A DNA stretch of 64,000 nucleotides from Laccaria trichodermophora (taxonomy: Eukaryota; Basidiomycota; Agaricomycetes; Agaricales; Hydnangiaceae). Position numbers and translations under genes: made by a program. Shown piece after piece: positions 56,093 through 64,000 of this stretch. The stretch lies in assembly GCA_018417955.1 (NCBI GenBank), contig JACTVC010000001.1, positions 2,356,001-2,420,000 on the forward strand, in the 5' to 3' direction. Each line of letters starts with the position of its first letter. The stretch's first letter is position 1. The notes under the pieces were generated by a model that made no database searches, had not been told where the DNA came from, and was given only the letters and a program-made list of their open reading frames with translations.

Positions 56093-56680
56093 GGCAACTG
56101 CGAACTAAATTAAATCACTTGCTTTCAGTCATGTACAGTACTGTCATTGTCATTGTACAGACTACAGGCAGACTGCGCAGTGTGAGCTGATTTTAGTGAG
56201 GGTCCTGTCAGACCCAGGTCATGGGTTGGCGGCGCGGGGTTGAAGGGGGTTGACAGCTGTGGGAGTCGGGTTTTGGGTGGGTGTCACCTGGTACCACGCC
56301 TTGCTTTTGATTTCTTTTCTTCATCGATGCTAGTTGCTTTTGCTCGTCTTCGAGGTCGAAAACCGTTCGCTTTTCTGTCGTTGTCGTGTTCGAATTTTCA
56401 CCAAGCACGTGACAAAGAGCTGACCTTGCTAAAATGAGATGGTGCTCTTCAGCTTCAACACCTACCATGCGCTTGAAGCTTGACGTTCATTATCTCACAG
56501 GTCCCATCGATTCAGCATTTCATTGATACTGTTAAGCGCCATGATCAGATATGAGTGGCCTTTTTGCTTAAATACCACGGATTCCGTTTCGTTCCCCACC
56601 ATTCACTTACTCACAAGAGCGAGTGTTCACTCTCGAAATTTAACGACACCACACGTTGCACTCTATCTACCAGTACTTCC
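56093..56680. other. intergenic, promoter of NTPase gene
   Basis: No gene is supported; the 86-codon minus frame at 56208-56468 lacks family resemblance. The last 120 bp before the NTPase start are pyrimidine-rich. Confidence 0.4.
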
Positions 56681-58745
56681 ATGACGTCTTGTGAGTGCCC
56701 CAGATCCTAGCTAGTTTGAAACAGCAGCTGATCCCTACTGCGCCCAGACATTGTAATCGTGGACGCAGGATCAAGCGGCACCCGCCCCTTCATCTATGCT
56801 TATCGTAGCTATGAGCGTGACGAAACACGGATTTACAACGCCAAAGTTGCCGAGGTGCTTCGCAACAACGGGACCGCCGTCGAAGGGAACAACGAGAAAG
56901 GTTCAGCTTTATCTTCTTGTATCATGGTACAAATATAACATCCAGGCAGGTATCGATGGATTTGTCAAGTGGAAGGAAGACGATAAGGAGGCCGAGGAGA
57001 AGGAAGACGATAAGGAGGCCGAGGAGAAGGAGGCCGATGAGAAGGAGGCCGATGAGAAGGAGGCCGATGAGAAGGAGGCCGATGAGAAGGAGGCCAATGA
57101 GAAGGAGGCCAATGAGAAGGAGGCCAATGAGAAGGAGGCCAATGAGAAGGAGGCCGATGAGAAGGAGGTTGATGAGAAGGAGGCCGATCATAAGGAGGCC
57201 GACGATAGGGAGGCAGTTGTTGACGAGGCCAACCTCAAGAGATACCTCACGGGCATACTCGACAAAGTCAAAGAGGTCCTCGAAAAGAAGGGTGTCGCCG
57301 ACCTCAGCACCGTCACCTTATGTTTGTATGCTACGGGCGGCGTGCGGTCACTTGAACAACCCCGAAGAGATGCCCTGTTCGCATTCTTGGAGAAGTTCGT
57401 CTACGATGGCGAAACCGGCGGGTACGAGTTCGGCAAACCAAAGCAGCGGATCGCAGGTCCCGATGGAGTTGCTGACGGCGTTGAACAGAATATGAAGGCC
57501 ATTGACGGCGCGGAGGAGGCATTATTTGGTTGGGTTGCGGCCAATTACTCACAAGGGCACGCTCTATCCGATTACCGGAAATACGTGGAGATAGGCGGGG
57601 CTAGCGCGCAGATCGCATTCTTGGTGGATAAGGTTGCGGAAAATGACAATGCTGAGGCGAATGAAGAGGCCATCAATATTGCGAAAGCGAAAGAGGCAGA
57701 TGCCGTGACGAAAGTTGAGAAGCAGGGTGCTTCGGATGTCTTACTTTTGGTGCTCTCCAAATTGGCCAAGTTGGATGTTCAGTCGGCGGAGATACGGGCC
57801 GAAATGTGGACGAACCCTGTCAGTGCCGCAACGAGGGTGGCTTTGTCTATTGGAGAACACGATACTCGGGTTGCGAGAGTAGCGGAAATTGGGGGAAGGC
57901 ACGCCGTGTTTCTGGCATCATTCCCTTTGGGGGTGAATGTTGGGTACAAGGCATACTTGAAAGCGCTTATCGACAACAATGTATGTGTGCTTGTGTATTG
58001 TCCCCCGAAGAGGAATTGAGGCTGATCTTCGCCCAGATATCACTGAAGGACGACGAGGTTGACGTGCCTGTGCCGGCATTCAATCCAGGTGTTAAAGCGG
58101 GCAATAAGAAGGTATGTGTGCTCGCGTATCGTCATCGATCAGAGAGTGATGGTGATCTTTGACTAGATCCTCTATGATCCTAGTCGGCGTGCAGGGTACT
58201 CAAAAGATATCCATGACTGGAAGGTATGCGGCATGGAGTACACGGACAACACTCGACAACTGGTGATGGGCGTGGCCGCTCGGGCTATTGAGGACTTACA
58301 CATCTTCGAAGACCTCGGTTACAAGGCGCTGGAAAGGATTCAAATCCTAGATAATCTCGCAGCCATCTTGCACAGGGACAGCAATAAGCCTGAGGTCATT
58401 GGGGCGAGCGTTTTTTGGCATGCCACGCGTCTGGGGGGTGATGATGGCTACGATCTCGACCTTAAGCATTTCTTGGCAGCGTTGGAGGAGAGCCGCGTAA
58501 AGAAGCATGGCGAATACCCCGAAGGAACGAAGAAGAAGGACGAAAAGTTCTTCGACAGCAATTATTTCGCAGGCGCCTGGCTACAGCAGGTGCTGGAGTG
58601 GGGCTTTAACATCTCTCCGGAAAGCGTGTTACTCACACCCTACAACGGGAGTAACGGTCGCTTGAGCTGGACGCTTGGCGCCGCTGTCCTCTATGCGAGC
58701 CCAAATCTTGAACATTTGTGTAACGGCATTGATTACAGGTGCTGA
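56681..58745 (+). CDS. GDA1/CD39-family nucleoside phosphatase with a KEADE repeat insert
   Basis: Five exons (56681-56690, 56748-56900, 56950-57980, 58037-58111, 58167-58745) give 615 residues. Apyrase conserved regions are present: ACR1 YIVIVDAGSSGTRPFIY (D9-R16), an ACR3 equivalent LCLYATGGVRSLEQPRRDAL, the EEALFGWVAANY helix, and ACR4 YVEIGGASAQIAF. Family members hydrolyse nucleoside di- or triphosphates. There is no N-terminal signal anchor and no C-terminal membrane span, so this is a soluble, probably intracellular form. Residues ~66-140 are a Lys/Glu/Ala/Asp insert made of ~17 KEADE-type pentads coded by a minisatellite. It lies between ACR1 and ACR3, at the position where ACR2 would be expected, and ACR2 is not evident. 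ATGGVR replaces the usual ATAGMR. Activity is therefore uncertain. Confidence 0.8.
56975..57215 (+). repeat. 15 bp coding minisatellite
   Basis: About 16 head-to-tail units of AAGGAGGCCGATGAG with variants (AAGGAGGCCAATGAG in four successive units, and AAGGAAGACGATAAG at the left end). Each unit encodes KEADE or KEANE. The unit is a multiple of three, so length changes keep the frame. Confidence 0.9.
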
Positions 58746-59149
58746 TCCTAATCTTGATGTAGTTGTATAAGTACTTCATAAATAGCTCTTGTCGTCTGAA
58801 TCTGCCATAGAAATACTATCATGTGCCTAGTTTTGCAAGTAAATCGGTCTCTAACTTTACAACAAGTGCGATGTGCCCTCTGAAAATATCTGAGGGCACT
58901 GCGGGAAGAAAAGCGTTTAAAAATCAACGTTTTTGACGTTGGGGCCGTGTAAAACAATGTGTAAGACGTTGAAATGTCACTCGTTACTTTTCAACGTCGA
59001 CGTTGATACGTTGAAAATCAACGTGTATATTCTATTTCACACTGAAAATAAATGTCTTTAACATTATGCATTGAAAATCAGTTCTAAAAGGTTTGGGTAC
59101 TGTAGATGCTCTCAGAATTGTAGCGAGAACCTTAAACCTGGCCGCTAGT

Positions 59150-59830
59150 CATCCTCCTTGTCTTCCGAATCCACTTCAAACATGGCACTGGCAATTTCGG
59201 GGCTTCTGTCAAGAATCCACCAGGCCTTGCGTGTAAGTATTCAACCTACAACAGCCTTGATACTCAAAAGGACCATTACAATAGGTGCCAGCGTTGTCGT
59301 GTAGCTGGCAAGTTCCTGGCACGCATCCCTTCCCTCTGTCTTGCACGGCGTCACAAGACCGAGGACCATTTTCTTTCCTCGAAACTCAAATTGCGTGGTC
59401 GCAAAGTTGACATACGAGGATCTTTTCGAGGCGCCCATATCCCGTGAATTTAACTACTGCGGTGTTACGGCCAGGACCTGTATACTCAAATGAATACTGG
59501 AGCAAAAAATCAGTTTCAAGTAGTTTCGTCGGCTGTGATGATGTAGAACACAACGTACTCTTATGAAACTTGTACAAACCTCGAGTTCCTTTGTGAGTTT
59601 CGAGAACTTGAGGCCATTTTGGAACGAATGTCGTCTCCGCCATTCAGAATTCTGAGCTTTCCCCATGCTGGCATTATTGAGGGAAGTTTGGACTTTATTT
59701 GCGTGGTCTGAGAGCCCGTGAGCTGGTGAATATAAGTTGCGATGCGTTGTCGAAGGTCGCCATCTGGTTGAAAGGACTGCGGACGGGGTCCTCAGTTGAG
59801 GTGCAGTGCACGAACAAACACACTTTGCAA
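59150..59830 (-). pseudogene. transposon-borne gene 2, copy B
   Basis: Minus-strand remnant of the gene seen at 32.8-33.5 kb. Here the upstream part is open (GDLRQRIATYIHQLTGSQTT, SIMPAWGKLRILNGG) where copy A has a stop. After an intron it reads SFEYTGPGRNTAVVKFTGYG and LVCQLCDHA. Next comes a frameshift, where copy A reads FWKEFRGKK. The end is again acidic. The family is unknown. Confidence 0.5.
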
Positions 59831-59938
59831 ACTCATGATTTCGTGATCTCGTCACGTGGTCACTCCAACCCCTGACTTTCATTGTCAACCTCAATTTCTG
59901 GCGCTCTCATCCTCTCCCATCTCTCTTACTCATCGCAA

Positions 59939-60660
59939 TGGCTCCATATCATGGCAATTACAAGAAGAAGAAAAGGGGGAAGATTTACGAAGCACAAGCT
60001 GTTGGAATTCCAAGCGCATCACGTTCGTGGAAACAATGATGCGTTGCTCCGTAGTTATTCCTCCATCATTCCGTTGATCATTTTGTGCTGCATGTGATGA
60101 TATTTATTTCAAATTAGACTACGTATTTAGGTAGCTAATTACAATACGAAGACCTCGCGCGTTTGCGAGGGTCCCTTTTCAACCTGAGTGCTCACGACGA
60201 CCTGAGCATTTCAACACAAGCAGAATAGAATTGGCAGAGGCGTCGAGCAAAATCAACCATGAGGTACGTCCGTTTCTTCGCTCTCAAATCGGTAGGATAC
60301 TAAGTGGCAGGGGATTCAGAAGCATCCAAATACACGAAGGGTCACTTGAGAGAGGAATCTCATCAAGGAGCCTGCTGGTCATGCTGGCCATGACTGGAAC
60401 CTTCAACATGCGATGGGCTTATCTGGCAAGATCGTCAGTATGCTTTGATCAGGGTGCGTACGATATAAATTTCAAATCTATGAGGTCTCATTTCTCGCAT
60501 ACTCGGTCTCAGGCAGTTGAATTAGCAAGGAAGCACGGTGCGTCTATGGTATGTGAATTTTTGATGTTTTTCGCTGCATATATGCGCTCATATTTTATCA
60601 GGCGCAAGGGAAAATGAAGTCGCTTGCCAGTTTCATAATGGCTGGCCGGCGCACGAACTA
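59939..60660 (+). pseudogene. transposon-borne gene 1, copy B
   Basis: Plus-strand counterpart of the minus-strand remnant at 31.9-32.5 kb. It begins with MAPYHGNYKKKKRGKIYEAQ and continues with EASSKINHE, then a 128-codon frame (60231-60617) with TGTFNMRWAYLARSSVCFDQ and SHTRSQAVELARKHGASMV. The GTATGT intron and part of the exon with NGWPAHELI follow. The first exon is out of frame with the second. The family is unknown. Confidence 0.5.
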
Positions 60661-61230
60661 ATTAAACAATACGTTACAGATCAGTTCAGTGCGCTTACAT
60701 GCAAAGCGAAGCAGCTTTGGAAGAGCTATACAGCAGTGGGAGGAGAGCAGTGGCAGTGAAGGGGGTCTCTCATCGTCAAGCGAAGAAGACAGTGGTGAGG
60801 AGGAGGTGGATGGGCCATCAGTCTGAACGAGGAAGGTCAATCTGGTAAGTTTGGGCTAAGATGCGATACTTGTCTGCTGATCTCGTGGTGTAGATTTTAT
60901 CACCTCAGCCCGTCGCCTCTAAGTTCTCAGAATCAGTCAGCAAGAACCGACATCTTTAGCCACCCCTAGCTTGACACTTTGACGTCACGTGAAGCCTCGA
61001 AGGCCAATTGTTTGGCAACGAAGAATTGGCCTTCGAGGCCTAAACCACTCATGGCGCTCTCTACTAAATCCTAATTGAGAATGCCATCGGGGGACAGATC
61101 TTAGTGTCCCGGCACTACTGAGCGCCCAGCGTTACCTACTGTACCGGCACTCCCCAACACCACTCAGTGTCAATCAGACTGTCAGCGCCTACATATGCTA
61201 GTGATTCACATTATGTATATGTCCGACTCG

Positions 61231-61325
61231 AAAACATTGGAAGATTTTACTCAAAAACATTGGAAGATTTAAATTTTTATCTGTATAAGCTGAGAGTGGA
61301 TTTATCTGTATAAGCTGAGAGTGGA
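61231..61325. repeat. two adjacent short tandem duplications
   Basis: AAAACATTGGAAGATTT is present twice (61231 and 61254), followed at once by TTATCTGTATAAGCTGAGAG twice (61277 and 61302). Two different tandem duplications lie side by side, which suggests local replication slippage. Confidence 0.75.
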
Positions 61326-61544
61326 GCTGAGCTGTACACTAAAATTGGGTGCATGCGGATGGCTCGTCGGTGACGGTATCGTCGGTGATGGTATCGAAAA
61401 CAGTGGTTGAACACTGCGCCCACCAATTCCTACCGCACCTGACGGTGACGGTATTGTAATCCGATGACAGAAAGTGATTTTAAAAAATCGGATGGCAGAT
61501 GGCAGACGGTAAGGAGAAGATGATGCTCAACCATCACCTCTCCC

Positions 61545-62160
61545 GCACCCCATTACCCCACCAATAGCAACCTGTGCATGATATTCAGAATGTGGCGGCA
61601 GCAGGAGGATGGACGACGAGGAAATCAGACGGCGGAAGCTGCCACAAAAACCGCACCCTGACAGGGAGAGCGAAAATGAGTGTTCGGCGTATCATTGCCG
61701 TACCACTGGAGCTGATGACTGGCAGTCGTGGTGGTGTGTCAGGCCGTTGCCACACAGAAACCCGTGTCAGTGGAGCTCTCCCGCACCCCATACCCCACCA
61801 TTAGCAATCTGTGCATGATATTTGAAATGTGGCGGCAGCAGGAGGATGAAGGTCCAAGAAATCAGACTGCGGAAGCTGCCACAAAACCGTGCCATGATAA
61901 GGAAAGCAAAAAACATCGTCACCGTACCACTTGAGCTGGTGGCTGGCAGTGGCATCGTCCATAAGAATCGTGGCATGAGGAGGGAAGCAAGCGACAAGTC
62001 GTGGGGCGTGTCTGCTGCGTCACTGCACGGAAACCCATACCGGCGGAAAAACCACGCCATGGCGGGAAGAGCGAGCGATGGGTCACAGCATGTAAGCTGG
62101 AGTAATGGGCGCATCGTCCCACCTGCACCCATACTGGTGGAGCTGGCAGCTACCGTCGGC
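61545..62160. repeat. degenerate tandem repeat of ~225 bp
   Basis: Unit 1 contains TGTGCATGATATTCAGAATG, GTGGCGGCAGCAGGAGGATG, CGGAAGCTGCCACAAAA and CCGTACCACTGGAGCTG. Unit 2, about 225 bp further on, has TGTGCATGATATTTGAAATG, GTGGCGGCAGCAGGAGGATG, CGGAAGCTGCCACAAAA and CCGTACCACTTGAGCTG in the same order. A third, much shorter match (ACTGGTGGAGCTGGCAGC) follows near 62130. Confidence 0.7.
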
Positions 62161-63813
62161 ACTGCCGCTTGAAACTCAACCGGTGGAGCTTGTGGTAAGC
62201 GATGGATCCTGCCACAAAAACAGCGTCATGACCGTTAGAGTGGGTGGCAATAGTGTCGTGACGGTGAGTGTGTGGTGAGTCACGGCACGCCCACGCCGAT
62301 ACTCAAGTGCCCCACCCCTTGACTCTGTCGATTCGGGATGTGATGCAAAGGTTCAAAGGTAGTGGGTTATCGCCAGGAGATCCTGGTTACGGGGGATCAG
62401 AAGGGATGGGATGAAAGGTGATAAAGGGCCAGATAGGCACTTATGACGAGGGGCGGGGGAAGTAGACAAAATAAGGTACTTTGCGAACGTTCGAGCCTCG
62501 AAAAACGGCACAGCGAGCCTAACTGACGGAGCTGTTAGAATTGGAGACACAACTTGAGCTTGAATGATCACTCACGATCTGAATGGGTGTGTGCGCAGAG
62601 CAGCAGCGCACGAGACCGATACAGAAGGGAGAGATAGCCGAGAGTGAAAGTCAGGGGATAGATACGGCTTGGATACGGCGAGCTTCGTGACAAGCATCAG
62701 GGAATACAATGAGGAACAGAGTGGGGACGTCACGGTAGAAAGCAAAGTTGAACTGGTCAACAGTCAGTCACATGTATAAAAAACACGTGATGAAGCATCG
62801 GGCCGTTTCCGTTAAGGTGAATAAAACATACAACACCCTCAACTTCCTAGTAAAATATTTTTTTAATCAATAAAATCATACAATGACATCGCCGGAGCAA
62901 CTTGAGATAGGCAGTTTCTTAAAAGGAGGAAAAAAAAGTAAAAGTCTGACTCAACCCAAGAGTTGAAGACGATTTCACACTTGAACTGTGAACACCGTTG
63001 ACAAGTTCGCCATTGACCTACGGCTCTGAACTTGTTCGGAAATTTAGTTCGATTCCTGAGATTAATTTATTGTATCTTTGAATGGTTAAAGAGAATTGGT
63101 GACTGTCATTCACCATGTTCACATAATTTCAAAAGTATTTCTCCATGATCTACTATGTTAGTATAGAGTGCTTCGGTAGCCTTCGTTTAGGCATAGCTTA
63201 TGTACTCTCAGCTACGTTAACCTCCTGATAAATTTCTGGTGCCCTCAAGACATGGAGTATCCCCATACTCTTGAAAACGAAACAGGGGGGCAAAAAAACG
63301 GGCATAGGCCTATAAGTACATACACCCTATGCGCAATTGTACGACCTGTTTCGGCTTAAGGGTGCAGCCTCAATACGAAAGCATAGAACACACCATTTCA
63401 TTGATAAGCGAAGGATTCGGGGAAGGAATTCAATGCACAGAAGGTAATCTATGTCGAGATAGCGCCGTCGTCATTAATTTGTTTTCTGTTTCACCAAAAA
63501 AGCTCACGTACGACAGAGATACCAAATAGTACATAACGTCATGCCTGGCGCGTACGCCGCCATGAAGCATTCCCACCTACAAATGATTTGCGAAGTAAGT
63601 TTTCAAATTTTGAACTTGTAAGAAACATACTTGACTCCAATTCCATAAATCAATATTCGTAGTGAATAAGATAGCATCCACTTAAACCAGTGCGAGAAAC
63701 TACACAAGAATTGATCACCGTTTGATTTTCACACTGGAAGTCTGGATCGTTGAGTTTCCATTCCTGGGTGTTCAACGTTCATCAAACGACGACTAACCTT
63801 GCTTATTGATCGG

Positions 63814-64000
63814 TCATCCATACACGTTTAAAAAACCATGTCGAACTCGCGAGTTAGCAGAGCGTTCGACGTCGATGACCAAGTTCTGAAATGACGTGAG
63901 TCTCATCGGTGAGATATTGATAACAGAGTACAGACAACGACTCACGCACCTTGAGCGTGCTGTCCGCTGAGGACCAGTAGTATTCTTTCACCCTGACATG
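63814..64000 (-). CDS. 3' end of a gene leaving the window
   Basis: On the minus strand the exon 64000-63950 (VRVKEYYWSSADSTLK) joins through a GTGCGT...TTTCAG intron to 63885-63814 (NLVIDVERSANSRVRHGFLN then VYG and TGA). The phase is kept across the intron. Only ~40 residues are visible and no family is recognised; the splice signals and composition make a real C-terminus likely. Confidence 0.5.

Larger units (their letters stand above)
58896..60890. mobile_element. DNA transposon, truncated inverted copy B
   Basis: Starts with CACTGCGGGAAG at 58896, the same terminus as the right end of copy A (30740-33719), and runs in the opposite orientation. The first ~200 bp (AAAGCGTTTAAAAATCAACG and the palindromic GAAAATCAACGTG-type motifs) and the two divergent gene remnants match copy A closely. 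Homology stops near 60890 (equivalent to ~31.77 kb in copy A). No second terminus or target duplication could be found, so this copy is truncated. Confidence 0.7.
60891..63813. other. gene-free repetitive region
   Basis: No protein gene is supported across 2.9 kb. It holds short tandem duplications at 61231-61325, a ~225 bp duplicated block at 61545-61800 and 61784-62010, and low-complexity GGTGACGGTATCG-type motifs near 61365. Frames at 61574-62172 are by-products of the repeated block and show no family match. Confidence 0.45.

Noticed and set aside
56909..57495. Leu-rich minus frames and an Arg-rich plus frame over the minisatellite
   Set aside because: They are by-products of the 15 bp repeat; the KEADE frame alone connects to the apyrase motifs.
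1..64000. CRISPR arrays, bacterial operons, phage or plasmid features
   Set aside because: The window is intron-rich fungal DNA; no regularly spaced identical repeats or prokaryotic gene order were seen.

Overview
The window is nuclear DNA of a filamentous basidiomycete, most likely an agaricomycete. The genes are dense and carry many 42-130 bp GT-AG introns. The gene families also point there: a CaaX-box mating pheromone precursor, Clp1-like developmental proteins, a Helitron, a degenerate PD-(D/E)XK-like protein of a family expanded in mushrooms, and F-box proteins. There are no operons, no CRISPR array, and no tRNA or rRNA gene that I can support. Most gene models below were spliced by hand from the sequence; summed exon lengths are multiples of three unless stated.

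Layout. 1-13 kb: the 5' part of a Met/Gln/Gly-rich nuclear protein, a mostly empty 1.6-6.9 kb stretch with a decayed gene, a small protein made of four ~33-residue repeats, an F-box gene with a nearby decayed tail copy, an orphan C-terminal piece of SMC5, and an RSC7/Swp82-type chromatin-remodelling subunit. 13-17 kb: the 25-residue ribosomal protein eL41 gene (split by an intron in its second-last codon), an Rrn9-like nuclear protein and an HMG-box protein. 17.8-23.1 kb: a very large gene whose best model is one 1,621-residue protein with two tandem zinc metallopeptidase (metzincin) domains followed by a ~740-residue helical region. 24.7-26.7 kb: a 33-residue pheromone precursor and a ketopantoate-reductase-family gene. 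27-36 kb: an Argonaute with a complete DEDD tetrad and a stand-alone RNase III protein, separated by a 2,980 bp DNA transposon with CACTG-type termini and a 4 bp target duplication.

36-44 kb: a SAP-domain protein and two convergent Clp1-like genes. 44-50 kb: gene fragments and an internally deleted Helitron. 50-59 kb: a Tda3-like FAD oxidoreductase divergent from KGD2 (2-oxoglutarate dehydrogenase E2), two very small spliced genes, a PD-(D/E)XK-like relic with an in-frame TGA, and an apyrase-type NTPase carrying a 15 bp minisatellite. 59-64 kb: a second, inverted and truncated copy of the transposon, gene-free repetitive DNA, and the 3' end of a gene that leaves the window.

How the genes work together. 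The likely functional themes are RNA silencing (Argonaute plus RNase III), sexual development (pheromone, HMG-box protein, two Clp1-like proteins) and core housekeeping (eL41, RSC7, KGD2). The best candidates for something undescribed are the tandem-metzincin/helical fusion, the repeat protein at 7 kb, and the 73- and 45-residue genes near 54-55 kb.
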